The notes under the pieces: generated by a model
Seen by the model: only the letters and a program-made list of their open reading frames with translations
Told to the model about the DNA's origin: nothing
Databases searched by the model: none
In this document: one piece after another, positions 35,554 through 47,419 of the stretch
Position numbering within the stretch: the first letter of the stretch is position 1
Layout: each line of letters opens with the position of its first letter
Assembly: GCA_004369045.1 (NCBI GenBank)
Contig: ML213516.1
Coordinates: 563,552 to 627,551 of the forward strand
Direction: 5' to 3'
DNA: 64,000 bases
Source of the DNA: Heliocybe sulcata
Taxonomy: Eukaryota > Basidiomycota > Agaricomycetes > Gloeophyllales > Gloeophyllaceae
Program-made: the position numbers and the translations under genes

Positions 35554-36048
35554 TTGTCGCTATTCCAGTTATTTTCTACGGCCTTCTTATTTCCCTGTAA
35601 TCATTGATCTGGAGTGTACTTCTTGAAATTTGAATAGCTGTTTCCTTAGGCAAAGAGTCCGGTTCATATCTGCTAGCCGTTTTATATTCCTGATATCTAC
35701 GATCACGGATGCCCGCCGGCGCCTATTGGTCTGTGAAGGGTAATGCGACTTCCAAATATGGAGCGTCGTCATACTCTCTTTCTGACTTCAAGTTGTCGGA
35801 AACTCGGTACGACGTCATGGTAAGAACCCGACCCTCTCCGACAAATGAGAGCAGTCCCCTGCATATAAAGGCGTCGTAACCAGATCGCCCAGGCTTTCCC
35901 CTGTCCCTCCCCTCCTAGTCACTTGAATGTGAGAAGCGAGTGTCTCGCACGTCGCCCAGCATCCGCCATACGGACTGCAGGTGAGAGGTCGTGCAATATT
36001 CATTGAAGAAAAGGCGTCCGAACTTTGTCTGTGCTTTCGACGAGCAGC
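35554..36048. other. Spacer between HTH genes A and B
   Basis: About 500 bp. A TATAAA lies at about 35866, some 180 bp before the gene B ATG, which implies a long 5' UTR or an unseen small first exon. Nothing else was found. Confidence 0.45.
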
Positions 36049-37408
36049 ATGTCTGTAGACGAAGAAAACCGTCACATCCGCCGGTCGCAGCATCACAGGC
36101 CGCTTTCGCGGGCTGACAGAGCGACGTGTCGAATGCTATACGTCGGCCTCGATTGGAGCTATGCTGATATCAGAAAGATGATGCACTGCTCGTGGAATAC
36201 CGTCGACCGGGCCATTTGCAACACATACTTCGATCCGGACAATGACGATTCGGACGAGGAGCACTTGCCGGAGGATGTGAAGTCCAAGTATTTCCCACAT
36301 GTAAGTACTCATAACCGGTTGGCCTGGTTTCTATACCTCAGACTCCTCAATAGCTGATGGGGCGGCGCAAAAAACAAATGTCTCCGTCAAAAGCGTTAAC
36401 GTACAGAGCCGGTTCAACACCTGTTTATGACTACGGTGACGACTCTGAGTCCGACGGCCAGAGCGACGATGATCGAACCCAGGGAGACTCAGTCATTCCG
36501 TACTGTCATGGCGAGTACCGCCACCAGATGGCGACAACCTCCGTAGCGGGATACACTGGGAACAATGAGAAAGAAAATGCCCCGGGAAGTGCTCTAGCTC
36601 ACTTCCCAACACAAGAAGGTCCTCGGAACAGCCGACAGGTAGGTCCTACCAGAGCTTCACAGGCGCCACATCACTCAAACGACTCGGAAAGCATGGGAGC
36701 CCGCGCAGCCCACTTGGTCCGTCAACCAGTAGCCAAGTACGTGCAATTACCGCATGCAACAGTCTCATGTCATTGACAGAAGTAGAATAATGCTCTCGGC
36801 GCGCACTTGAAAAGACTTCGGGATAGCCATGGATACGACGCGGAAGTGGAGAGTAAACGATCTCGTTTGTCGGGGCATGAGAATAGGGGATTCCTCCAGG
36901 ACCTGAAGCCTACAGCAGCACCGGAAGGCAGTCGTTCTCTAGTTCTCAGGAGGGTTGAGGCCCAGGGGATGCGAACCGAAGAAGATAGGACGCCGTCTTC
37001 AAGCAAGCAGATAGTTTTGAATAAGGCAAGCACATACGTTGCCGGGGTTTCGCTGATTCCCACTAACATGAGGCTTTCTGATAGGGTAAAGCACGGGCTT
37101 ACATTGCTATCGAGACTGAAGCAGAGCAGGACGTCATAGACTTGACAGTGGATAACGGTCCTCGGCATTTCCACAGCGTCAGAGCACCAGCAAGGGAGAT
37201 TTACGAGTTTCTCGAACGCCTGGAGCTGCCGGTAGAGAGGTTCGCGAGGCCTTTGGCAGCAGAAGGAGTGACGGACCGTCAAAGCTTGAACTGGCTCATG
37301 GATCTCCCAGGGTATCTCCAGGAAAAATTGCTGAAGAAGGCGGCTGCCGCAGCCGGGTGGACGTGCATTGAGGTCCTGCGTTTGCGAACGGGCTTGAAAA
37401 GGGGATAA
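36049..37408 (+). CDS. Helix-turn-helix protein B (hypothetical, GC-AG intron)
   Basis: Four exons fit: 36049-36300, 36354-36740, 36786-37025 and 37085-37408, giving 400 residues. The N-terminal HTH (LSRADRATCRMLYVGLDWSY then ADIRKMMHCSWNTVDRAI) aligns with gene A, followed by the same acidic stretch (DPDNDDSDEE). A long polar, low-complexity middle separates it from a C-terminal helical unit (YEFLERLELPVERFARPLAA then a Leu-rich helix ending in LRLRTGLKRG). Intron 3 starts with GCAAGC after AAG and ends GATAG. A GC-AG intron is the only in-phase solution I found. Intron 2 uses GTGCAA. Function is unknown; sequence-specific DNA binding is inferred. Confidence 0.6.
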
Positions 37409-37838
37409 GGTACGGCTTCCAATCTTCATCCCCGTCAGTCATGAGCATAAAGCAGTTCTTCGTGTTTGCTAGATCCGCATAGAGTCGTTTTCAGGGGGGT
37501 TGTCCAAGTTCGTCGTCTGTGCAACTCAGTGTAAATATTCAACGTAGCAGCCAGGCTTTGGTATGCAGATAATTCTGTACCTATAACGCGACCATGCACG
37601 GACTTACAGCTTATTTGAGCCATGCAAAGCTCGTCATGTTCATTGTTCAACATGGTTCGACGAATGCAGCAAGGTAAGATCAGTAGTAACCGGATCAACT
37701 GACCGGCATTATCTGATCTAGTGGCTGTGTTTCCCCGCAATCAACTTGAACGCGCCACCGGACTCTGAACGTGACCTCTTTATACTTGTTCTTTACATAA
37801 CGCCGGGATGAATAGCTCTCCGGCTCTCCTGAGCCACC
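37409..37838. other. Intergenic region upstream of the acyl-CoA synthetase
   Basis: About 430 bp with the 3' flank of HTH gene B and the promoter of the acyl-CoA synthetase. No gene is supported. Confidence 0.5.
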
Positions 37839-40465
37839 ATGGTCCTGCGCCGAGCGGGCAAACAGTGTCTTGGACGACACAGACCGGCGGTGCTGGTACT
37901 TCGTCGATTGCTGGCGAACTCGTCCGTCAAAGGGACCACTGACCCTCCTCTGGTTCAAGACACCCTACCAGGATACTTTGCCCGAGAGATTGTGCGCAGA
38001 CACAGGGATCGTCCAGCACTCATATCCAGGCATGAGTCGCCGAGGCCATTTGGTGGGCCTACTTCCCGCAACTTGAGCCGAGTTGACTGCCTTGCATGGG
38101 ATTACGATGAATTTTCCCGCCATGTCGATACGGTCGCGCGAGGCCTCTTAAGTATGGGCGTAAAGAAAGGCGATCGAGTCGCAGTTATAATGGGTAATAA
38201 TAGGTGAGCATTCACCTCGTGGGTTTGACTCAGCCTGACGTGGATTGCCTCTGAACGCGTTCAGCGCGTATGCATCCCTCCAGTGGGCGTGTGCAAGTGT
38301 AGGTGCCATCCTCACCACCATCAATCCTGCATACCGCGTCTCAGAGCTCGTAAGCTATAGAAGTGCTCTTATTAGATGCGAGTCTTCTCTGACGCTCGAA
38401 TATAGATAGCAGTCCTCAAGTCTGTCGGAGTCGGGCATCTCTTCCTCGTACCATGCATCCGAACGTCCTCGTATCTGACCATGCTGGCCGAAGCTCTTCC
38501 AGCGCTAGCCAATTCCCCTCCAGGAACCATCCAAGAAGAGGCACTCCCGGAACTGCGAAACCTCGTTGTCGTGGATAATACGCACGACACCGTTCACTTC
38601 CAGAAGCACATGGACACTATGAAGTGCACTATTGATTTCCGCGAGATACTTGTCTGGCGGGAAAATGTCAAGGAGCAAAAGATGATGGAGGAGATTGGGA
38701 AGACTCTGGATAAGGACGACATTATCAACTTGCAGTTCACTAGGTGGGTGGTCCGGAAACTTTATTTTCTTCGTGACACTTATGCAGAGGCGGCAGCGGG
38801 ACAACGGGATCACCGAAAGCTGTATCGGTACGTACCGTTTCATGCGAGCTACGAGTTTGACTGAGACAAAGGAGACGTAGCTCACGCACCATAATCTCCT
38901 CAATAATGGCATCTCGATAGGTCGTTGCATGGATATAAAGGAAAATGACATACTATGTGATTCTTCTTCCTCTTTGACTTAACCTGTCTTTAATCAACAC
39001 TCCCGTAGGCAACGTTCCACCGCTCTTCCACTGTTTTGATGAGTATCCCTCAATCTGTTCCAAACCAAGATCAGCGATACTCACATAGCACAATGAACAC
39101 GTCTCGTCCTAGGCAATCTAGCACTCTGGACGCACGGTGCCTGTATAGTGTATCCATCCGAGATCTTTAACCCGCAGCGCATAGTGGATACCGTCGTCGA
39201 GGAGAAGTGCACCGCCCTGCATGGTGTGCCGACGCACTTCCTCGGCGTGCTCTCCGAGCTCAAGTGGCGAGAGGAGAGCGGCGAGAAGCCTGATCTCAGC
39301 AATCTCAGGTACGCAGGCCTTGAAGTGTCTCATACATAGAGGTTGAGGAGCTCGGTGGGTGTGTAGGACTGGTATTGCTGCGGGGTCGCCGATCCCGATC
39401 GAGCTGATGCGGACGTTGGTAGAGAAGATGAATTTGGGCGATCTGACGATTGCGTATGGGATGAGTGAGTCCTCCCCAGTTGTCGCTGAGCTTTGTAAAC
39501 TGAGAATGCTTCTCAGCGGAGACGAGGTCAGGACCATAGACTGTAGTCCCGACTGCACGTAGCACTGAGATAACCCTCGCAGCCCAGTATCGTTCCAGAC
39601 CATGACCAGAGACCCCTTGATCAAGCGCGTGGAGACGGTCGGGAAAGTGCAGCCACATGTCAAGGCGAAGATTATCAATCTGGCTGGCGAGGTTGTGCCG
39701 CTCAACACACCAGGAGAGATATGCATCTCAGGGTATCTCGTGCACAAGGGGTATGTCACTTTTGCGATGATGCGGAGTCCGGATTTGAGAGCGTGAGCCT
39801 TTCTCCACAGATACTGGGGTGATGAAGAGCAGACGAAGGTCGTGATGAAGAAGCACCCGGGAGATGACGACAATGTATGGATGCATACCGGGGACGAGGG
39901 GATCATGGATGAGGAGGGCTATCTCAGAAGTACACCATACCTTGGCCTTCCTTGTCAGGACGCTAATGTGCTGGTCAGTTGTTGGCAGGATCAAGGTCAG
40001 TTCTTCTCGCTATCGTGATACACTGTCCTCTTTACATTGGCGCGCAGGACATTATCATCCGCGGCGGAGAGAATCTCTTCCCCGTACAGATCGAGAACGT
40101 CTTGCATGCCCACCCTAGCGTCAGCGAGGCAGCTGTGGTCTCGGTCCCGGACCGTACATATGGAGAGGTCGTTGGTGCATGGATCGTGCGACGGCCTGGC
40201 GTGGTGGCTGCGTCGAGAGAGGAGGTCCGCAGGTGGGTGAATGAGAAGATGAATCCCCAGGTCCGTGCAGACATGTTGGTGTGTTGAGCGAGGCTTCTCA
40301 ATAACCGGCTTATAGAATGCACCAGCGTGGGTGTGGTTCGTCGGTGAGGACGATGGGAGAGCGGACGAGCTGCCGAAGACTGCAAGCGGGAAGGTTCAGA
40401 AGCATATTCTGAGAGGATGGAGTAAGGAGTTGGCGAGGAAAGGGGTCGGCCAGGCAAAGGTGTAG
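37839..40465 (+). CDS. Acyl-CoA synthetase (AMP-binding, ACSF2-like, probably mitochondrial)
   Basis: This enzyme activates fatty or other carboxylic acids to acyl-CoA through an acyl-AMP intermediate. Multiple exons fit, the first being 37839-38202, and the product is about 590 residues. Adenylate-forming motifs are all visible: the P-loop [13 protein letters not shown] (split by an intron near 38742-38786), the YGMSESSPV motif, the HTGDEG block, and the C-terminal [16 protein letters not shown] and [14 protein letters not shown] with the catalytic lysine. The N-terminus [20 protein letters not shown] is Arg-rich without acidic residues, like a mitochondrial presequence. The ACSF2-like call (medium-chain type) rests on overall pattern. 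About 320 bp separate it from SCS7. Confidence 0.88.
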
Positions 40466-40784
40466 TGCTCCGACCATCCGCTGTCTATGCTCTCGTTTTT
40501 CCAAGGCATCTTCGGCCTCTCTCGGATACGTCTCGACCTGTTCGACGAGCGTCAGAGCATGTCTTGACATCGACCCAAGGTCCCGCCATTTCTCGGTCTT
40601 GCCTAGGCGCCTTAGTGTAGTAAAGGAATTGCCATAAATACCACCTACCGTATTAGTCATCGCCTTTCACTCGCCACAGCCGAGTGGGGCGTGCAAAAGA
40701 ATCGTCAGACTGCCGTTGCGCAGGACCACCGCGTACTGGGTATATCTGTGGTCTCGTTCTCATACTCCTTTACCTCGAACCGCC

Positions 40785-42098
40785 ATGTCTGTCTCCAAAC
40801 GGGTTCGCATCTTGACCGAGGAGGACGTCGCGGAGCACTCCAGCTCGGCGAGCTGCTGGGTGTCGTACAAGAACAAGGTGTACGACGTGACCGCATTCCT
40901 GCCCGACCACCCTGGAGGAGACGACTTTATTCTCAAGTACGCGGGAAAAGATGTGGAGGAGGTTATGAGGAATGCGGGCGAGCATGAGCACTCGGAGTCG
41001 GCGTACGACATGTTGGCAGAGTACGCTATTGGGCGGCTCGGGAAGGGCGAAGCGCTTGTGAGCGACGGTAAGTGCGCATTGTTCATCGTGGACACTTGGA
41101 CTAAGTCGGCGCAGATTGGGAGGCAACGGATGATTTCCACCCGGAGGACACGGACTCGGCGCGGGACTACGAAAAGAACCAGTTCCTCGACCTGCGCCAG
41201 CCCCTGTTGTGGCAAGTATGGAATGCCAACTGGAGGTGAGTTGCGACGTTCACCACACAGGGAGCGTGTTCTAACTCTGGGACCAGCAAGCACTACTACC
41301 TCCAGCAAGTCCACCAGCCCCGCCACCTTCCCTACTCCGCGCGCCTCTTCGGGCCCGACGTCCTCGAGGTCTTCACCAAGACCGAGTGGTACGTCGTCCC
41401 GATGATATGGCTGCCCATCACCATCAACCTCTTCTGCCGCTCGCTCCTCCAATTCTCCGGCCCGCTCCCCAACTTCGTCAACGAGCCCGCGCTCCCGCTC
41501 GCCGCGCTCTCCGCTGTGCCCGCGTCCGCCTACGTCAAGACGACGCTCTCGTTCTTCCTGGGAAACTTCGTCTGGACAGTCCTCGAGTACGTCATGCACC
41601 GGTTCCTGTTCCACATCGACGAGCTCCTGCCGGACCACCCCGCGGCCCTGACGCTGCACTTCTTGCTGCATGGGATCCACCATTACCTTCCCATGGACCG
41701 GCTGCGGCTCGTCATGCCCCCGGTGCTGTTCTCCGCGCTCTCGTTCCCATTCACGCGGCTGGCCTACCTCCTGTTCCCGACCGCGATGGCGAACGGCGTC
41801 ATCGCTGGTTCTTTCATGTTCTGTAGGTATCCATGGCATGAGAAAGTGACCTCATACTTATATATCTTTAGATATTTTGTATGACTGCATGCACTGGGCC
41901 CTGCACCATACGAGACTGCCCTCGTACATGCGGGAGATGAAGAAGTATCACCTTGCGCACCACTACAAGAACTTTGAGCTTGGTTTTGGTGTTACCAGTG
42001 CGTGTTCCATGGGGCCTCTCTCTTCTTTGCTTATGTTAACTCTTCTGCGTTTAGGCAAGATATGGGACTATGTCTTCAATACTGTTCTACCCGTGTAA
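40785..42098 (+). CDS. SCS7: Sphingolipid fatty acid 2-hydroxylase Scs7 (cytochrome b5 fusion)
   Basis: Scs7/FA2H hydroxylates the alpha carbon of very-long-chain fatty acids in ceramide at the ER. Five exons: 40785-41067, 41115-41235, 41287-41822, 41872-41997 and 42055-42098, giving 369 residues. An N-terminal cytochrome b5 domain (heme motif FLPDHPGGDDFI) is joined to a membrane hydroxylase with the metal-binding histidine boxes EYVMHRFLFH, LLHGIHHYLPMD, and CMHWALHHTRLP with HLAHHYKNFELGFGV. At least four hydrophobic segments are present. No ER-retrieval dilysine is at the C-terminus (ends FNTVLPV). Length and order match the family. Confidence 0.97.
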
Positions 42099-42345
42099 GG
42101 GTCGGTGGTGTCGGGAAAATGATCGGGAGGGCAGAGGATGACGGCTAACAACCGTTTAGTGGACTGTATAGATCATTATGTTCATGTTAATCTGGAGTAA
42201 TGTCCCCTCTGGGCTTCTGCGGTACCTTCGGGCTGCTGGACTGTCAAGTTAACATCCTGGTGTTACATATCACTGTGTGCATGTGCCGGAATGCCGAAAA
42301 CGCAACGGTTGTGTGAATATTTGGTGTAGATAGTTTTCCTGATTA

Positions 42346-42470
42346 GAGTGTATCTGCAGTGGGAATTCCTACAGGTGGGGCCGCTCAATAAGGGAATTTC
42401 GAAGGATTTTTGCGACGTGATTGGCTGGGAGCTGCTCCACACTGTAGGAATTACCACTGCAGATACACTC
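42346..42470. mobile_element. 125 bp MITE with ~30 bp terminal inverted repeats
   Basis: The ends are GAGTGTATCTGCAGTGG... and its reverse complement, matching over about 28-30 bp with one substitution and one indel. TA flanks both ends (42344-42345 and 42471-42472), so this looks like a Tc1/mariner-type miniature element with a TA duplication. It has no coding capacity. A short, partly similar GCAGTGGGAATTC piece occurs at about 49507. Confidence 0.8.
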
Positions 42471-42511
42471 TATTGCCACCGATAACAGAAAAAGAATGGA
42501 ATGAGCCATAA

Positions 42512-42583
42512 CTCTCTGGCGGGGAGTCGAACCCCGCTCTCCCGCGTGACAGGCGGGTGTACTATCCGATATACTACCAGAGA
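42512..42583 (-). tRNA. tRNA-Asp (GTC)
   Basis: On the minus strand the sequence folds as a 72-base tRNA without intron. The acceptor stem is TCTCTGG / CCAGAGA, all seven pairs perfect, with G73 at 42512. The anticodon arm is CCCGCCTGTCACGCGGG with anticodon GTC (42548-42550), and the T arm is GCGGGGTTCGACTCCCCGC. The D arm is TAGTATATCGGATAGTAC. The T-loop and B-box TTCGACTC are standard. Confidence 0.95.
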
Positions 42584-42708
42584 TGCATAAAAATATTCAG
42601 CTGTTATTTATATATTCTCTCTTGTATGACAGCCCTGTAGGATCACTTCCTTCTCATTGACGATTGTGTTTAAACATGGATGCGGAGTACTAAAAGATTT
42701 TGCAAAAG

Positions 42709-43679
42709 TTACCAAGGTGTACTAGACGGGAAAACCATCGGGCCTCTGACTTCCTCTCTCTTGTCTTTCCCACAAAGCAGCTCCACAAGGGTTAGTGCGA
42801 AGGGGAATGCCGTACCTGCATACAATATCCAGCAGATGCAAATTGAGGAAGATAGCAAGAGACTCACCAGGGCCGCGACTTGCAACCATCCCAGTGTGAG
42901 TGTCTATTTGATGAGTTGGAGGGTAGGAGGAACGTTACCTGGTTACGAGGTTCTTTGACACGACCACTGGCTCCTCGGAATAGTCAAAGTCTGGCAGGAC
43001 TGCATGAAACCGATGGGTACGTAATGCATGAAGTACGGCTTTACCTTTCTCAAGTTCAGTCTTGACACTAGGATGCGATGTTAGAGCTTGTTTGGGCAGA
43101 TTAGATGTCTTCGCGGCCAAGCTCCCTGAAGTCACGAGGATGGTCGAGTACCAACAATCTTCAATCGCCTGTACAGTGGATAAACTGATAGAGACGTACC
43201 CGCGCAAATCATACCAACTACCTTCCCTTTGTTGAAGTACTCCCTCACCAGATGCTGCACCGGCGAGTTCGAAGAGATGGTCTCCGCGCCCTTAGCTCCT
43301 CCAGGTATGACCAAGGCATCGAATTTATCCTGTGAGTGTGATCAACGTCATTTACTAGCATAAGAGTGTCTTGAGGGCAGGATAACTCACAGGCCCGAGC
43401 TCTAGAGGAGCGAAGTACCTATCAGGCAAGATATTGATTCCCCTTGATCCTGTAGCGAAGGGAGGTGCTGTCTTGTTCCCGATTTCCAGCCCACCCTTGT
43501 CGTCAGCAGGTGCAATGTACGCTGAGGTGCACGAGACTCCAGCGCGGACCAGCGTATCGTACGTTATAGTGCTTCCAATGAGACGCACTGTCAGGTCAGG
43601 TAGACGGCGCACAAGGAAGGCGAACTGACAACTCCATCTCCTCCGTACCGTCAGCTATAAGTATAAGCGCGGATGGCAT
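42709..43679 (-). CDS. DJ-1/PfpI family protein
   Basis: DJ-1-type proteins are small cytosolic redox-sensing or glyoxalase III-like proteins. Family motifs recovered across small exons are LILIADGTEEMEF (the conserved Glu next to the nucleophile) and TYDTLVRAGVSC. ALVIPGGAKGAE precedes the nucleophile elbow VVGMICAG with the cysteine. The C-terminus has NLVTSRGPGTAFPFAL then VELLCGKDKREEVRG. One exon is only 11 bp (TCGCGGCCCTG, around 42866-42876). The product is about 210 residues. Intron 1 uses GTCAGT with acceptor TTGGAAG, chosen because it gives the standard EEMEF join. It may detoxify methylglyoxal or protect against oxidative stress; that is inferred from the family. Confidence 0.88.
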
Positions 43680-44288
43680 GCTTGTGTATACTTGATGTTA
43701 TGCTGTGAGATACAGGGAAACGATTGATGCAGTCGGACGCAAGGGTGCATAAGGAACGGACTCGTGAATAGTGACAATCTACATGACGTCACTGATTAAC
43801 CCTAACCTTGAGACCAACTGGATACATTCAGGGAGAAAGGAGATCTATACGGAGGATGTCAGAGTATATCACAACCATGACTGGCCAACTACTCACCGGG
43901 TTCCTTCTAACGAATGGCCTGTTTCGAACCCTGGAGGGGATTTTATAGAAGTGGGAAAACCGGTATTAACGAACGCCGTTGATGACTGTCTGAAACGCTG
44001 CGCAGAGTGCAAAGAATCTACAAGCTTCTGAGTCTTATAATGGGACAAGCGCAGCAACAGAGACATCCGAGTCCTGGAGTAAAGTTGCTGGGATTTTGAC
44101 GTCGGTGGTGAAGCTGCGTTCTGTATTCCAGTGGATGATCTCTAGACTTGCATTGGCATCAAATAAATTATGCAGGTAACTGGAGGCTACATATGCGGAA
44201 CGAAATTATATCAAATACAATTGACAAAGCGGTGATTCACGTCACCAGTAAGCCTCCACTCTCCATTAAACCGAACGGAAGCGTCTCC
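43680..44288. other. Intergenic region between DJ-1 and the coiled-coil gene
   Basis: About 600 bp. An 86-codon open frame at 43771-44031 has no recognisable motif and uses a non-ATG first codon, so it is not called. The stretch holds the DJ-1 promoter and the 3' end of the gene at 44289. Confidence 0.45.
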
Positions 44289-46359
44289 TCAGCTCAAATT
44301 CTGAGTTCCAGTCGCGGGATCGCCAGCTGTGGCACGAGCAAGATGTGCCATGCGCGGCGTGAACGGTGCACTAGCGGGATTGAGCTCCGAAGTACTAGTA
44401 GACGGCGTCTGAAACTGCGACAACGACTGAGTCTGCCCGTGGCCTTGAGAATTCGAAGCAGATAGTGCTGGGTAAGTTGACGACCGATTGGAGTACCGAG
44501 CCGACGACGGCTCGAATGGCGGCGCTCGACTTGAGAGTATAGTAATCGGCGTCGTTGCACCCATAGCCGTAGATGCGCCCGAAGAATTCGCAGTTGCAGC
44601 CGATATATGTGGCGACGAACCGGACGAGCCAGACGATGAAGATCCAGCAGTAGTACTCCTTCCCTGGCCCTTCGGCCCATGCGGCGCCGGATTCCTATTG
44701 TGCTGATGTGCGCCAAAGTGATGGTGGTGATTAGGGTAATGATTATGGAAGGGAGAGCCAGGCTGTTGGTGTGGTCGCTGGATAGGCGCAATGCCCTGGT
44801 GCTGGTGTTGGTGTCCACGACCACCGAAGAAATTGCTCCGTGGATGCGGGTAATGTGGGTGCCGCTTCTTCTGCACTTGCATCGACTGGCCGGGTGCGAT
44901 GTTGCTCTCGTGCGTATTACCATTTGTTCGCTCGCCGACCGCAGGGTCAAGCTGCTCACCAACATCCTCGTCTAGGGGATACTCTTCGCTCTCAACCCGC
45001 TCCATCTCTCGCCGGACTTCATCTAGTTTCTCCTCCAGCTCTGCCACACCGCCCTCCAATCGTTCCTTCCTGGTGCCGAGCTTCTCCAATCGCGCCTCCT
45101 CTCGCGCTAGTTCTGCCTTGAGAGCCTCCTCCCTCTTCCGCGCATCGCTTTCCACCTCTTCTCGCCTCGCCTGCACCTTATCTGCCTCAGCTTTGACTCG
45201 CTCAAACTCTTTGTCCTTCCTTTGCCTCTCAAGCTCCAGCTCGGGCACCTCCGCCTGCACCTCCTTGGTTGTCTCGTCAATCTCCTCCGTGACCGTCCCG
45301 GTGCGCTTGACTGTCTCTTGCAATTGCAAGAGCTTCTGTTTAGCGCGTGACTCTTCCTTGCTGAATCGCTCGGAGGATCGTTTCAGGATGTCGATCTCGG
45401 ACCGCAGAGTCGAGTCGGCTTTCTGGCTCTCTTTTCGAGATGTCTTGAGGGTGGCGAGAATCTCATTTCGTTCATTATTCAGAGCTGTGAGTCGAGCAAG
45501 AAGCGTGTTTGTGTACTGCTCTATCGTGATGGTCGGACGAGGTGGTGGCGAGGACAAGCTGTTCAGTGAAGATGAGGGCGAAGGGGGATCCGACGGCGAG
45601 AACAGGTCGGAGCTTGATTGCGTATCGTCCAATCCCTCTGTATGGATGTCTGCTCTTACATCCTGAGTCTCAGTATCTGCATGTGTCCATTCATGGCCGG
45701 ATCATGTACTTGGAAGAAGACTTACGCTCCACGCCTTCCGTGACAACATCTCTCCGTATGCGCTCCTCCCGCCCAATCGCCTCCTCCGCAACACCCTCCA
45801 GCCCTGCCTCTGGTATGTCGTGTATAACACCCAGCTCGATCTCGTAGCCTCTTCCAGGAAGTAATCCGTACACAATGACGACTGCCTCGTCCGCGCGCTC
45901 ATCCACGCGAATGAGCACCCGCTGCCACGGCGCACTATTCACCTTGACGCTTAGACCCTTCGACAGAGTCTCAGCAATTGGTGTCCGGGCTCCGTCCTCG
46001 TCGTCCGATTCTTCATCAGCTACTCGGAACGTTTCGCTGAGCGATTTGATCTGCGAGTTCCAGTCGCATGTCGAGAGCACAAAGGTCGCCGAGACGGAGG
46101 TAATTTCGCGAGTCGTGAGCGTCAGAGACGGGGGTGACCACGGTCGAATCGTATGCCAAGTTGTGGTGCCGCCGTTCTCGACCGTCATACCTGGATGCCC
46201 ATAAATCGTAAGGCTGCAAAGAGAGAAACCGAGGAATCGAGATTCTGATTTGGGACACTTTCGGAAGGAGTTCCCACGATTGTGCTGCAAACGGGCTTGG
46301 GCGCTTGCATGCACTTTAGTAGGCATAACCTCTGCCTGAACGTTATTTCCAGTGTCCAT
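44289..46359 (-). CDS. Coiled-coil protein with FN3-like N-terminal domain (hypothetical)
   Basis: Two exons fit: 46359-45726 and 45649-44289, giving 664 residues. The N-terminal ~200 residues read as a beta-rich, fibronectin III-like module (for example WQRVLIRVDERADEAVVIVY, then LPGRGYEIELGV). A 200-residue Glu/Lys/Arg coiled coil follows (ALNNERNEILATLKTSRKES onward), then a His/Pro/Ser/Gly-rich, low-complexity tail with His runs. I do not recognise a named family; similar architectures are common in agaricomycetes. The start is uncertain: the frame is open further upstream, and MPTKVHAS at 46329 or a spliced first exon are alternatives. Confidence 0.65.
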
Positions 46360-47419
46360 GCTGCGATTTGCGCCTCTCACATTGTTTATTATGACAGGGA
46401 TCAAGCGGTACACTTGGGGATCGCTTATGCGATACCCAAAGAGTCCTTGAAACAGCCTTTATCTATCAGGAAAGTCGTCGAATGACTCCGACGTTCGTCA
46501 GTGACCATATTCAAACCGTGAACGTGGGCAGGTAGGCGCTATTAGAATGCAGTATACCGCGTCAAGGGCGAGGGACGTATATGTTTTGTAAGCACTGACC
46601 TCTACTGTATCGGAAGTTGGAACGACTATCAATAGTGATAATTAAGGTTATGGACTCGGACCGGGGCTATAACTGGCTAGACGATTGACAGCACATCGTG
46701 CCACGCCCTTTGTCTCCAGCGGATAGAACTGATCTTATCGATGACTTTGGACAAGCTGGACAGCATTGACTGCTACCTTGTCTTTTCGCTGCAGACCAGT
46801 CTGGACGATGTAGTAGCACGGTGCAGGGTGGTCCGCTGGGAAGAGCGACAGATGGAGCTCGAGGACTCGAGACGAGCCCTTGGTTGAAAGGTCTGGAACT
46901 GGAACTGAAGTTGTGAATGACTGGACATCCCTCGCATGTGAAGCAGGTTGAACCTGAACCATGGACTATGATGACCCGCTGGACACGCTGGGGCTCCTGG
47001 TTTGTTACCTATGCGGCAGACTGGTCTCTTCGCCACGGCGCTCCATCCGTTCTCCTCTACGTAGGGAGGGTAGAGGACGCCACGTCTACTAGCATGGTCA
47101 GCCTTCCATCCAGGGTATAGCTGAGCTTTACCCTGAACTGCGTGTGCACCACTGTCTGCTCAAGTGTCGTACCCGGAATACGCCGATCGAGGACTGCCAC
47201 TGAGCGCTAAAAAACAGCACGACAATAAGCCGATCATATTTTCATGTAGTGGGTACAGTTACAGATTAATTGAGCGTGGTGCGCTCCTTTGCTGACGTCG
47301 TATTGTAAAAGGTATTCTGCCAAAAGTGCAAAATGTGCTGCGACCCAGGCCGGACTTGAAGCTTGACCACTGCACTGTTTGAATGAAGACCAGTGCTTGG
47401 GATGCCCGCATCTTGATCT
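46360..47419. other. Intergenic region with possible coding traces
   Basis: About 1 kb. On the minus strand around 46735-47120 all three frames are open for some distance (for example SVPVPDLSTKGSSRVLELHL), and a GTAACA-CATAG intron of 47 bp could join pieces. No frame is clearly better, so this may be a small hypothetical gene or a remnant; I do not call a CDS. Confidence 0.35.

Noticed and set aside
40760-41839. 359-codon antisense frame over SCS7
   Set aside because: It is an antisense shadow of the GC-rich hydroxylase coding region.
44840-45666. Long Ser/Arg-rich frame antisense to the coiled-coil gene
   Set aside because: It is the mirror of a Glu/Lys-rich coiled coil, which leaves the opposite strand open; no start context or splice structure supports it.
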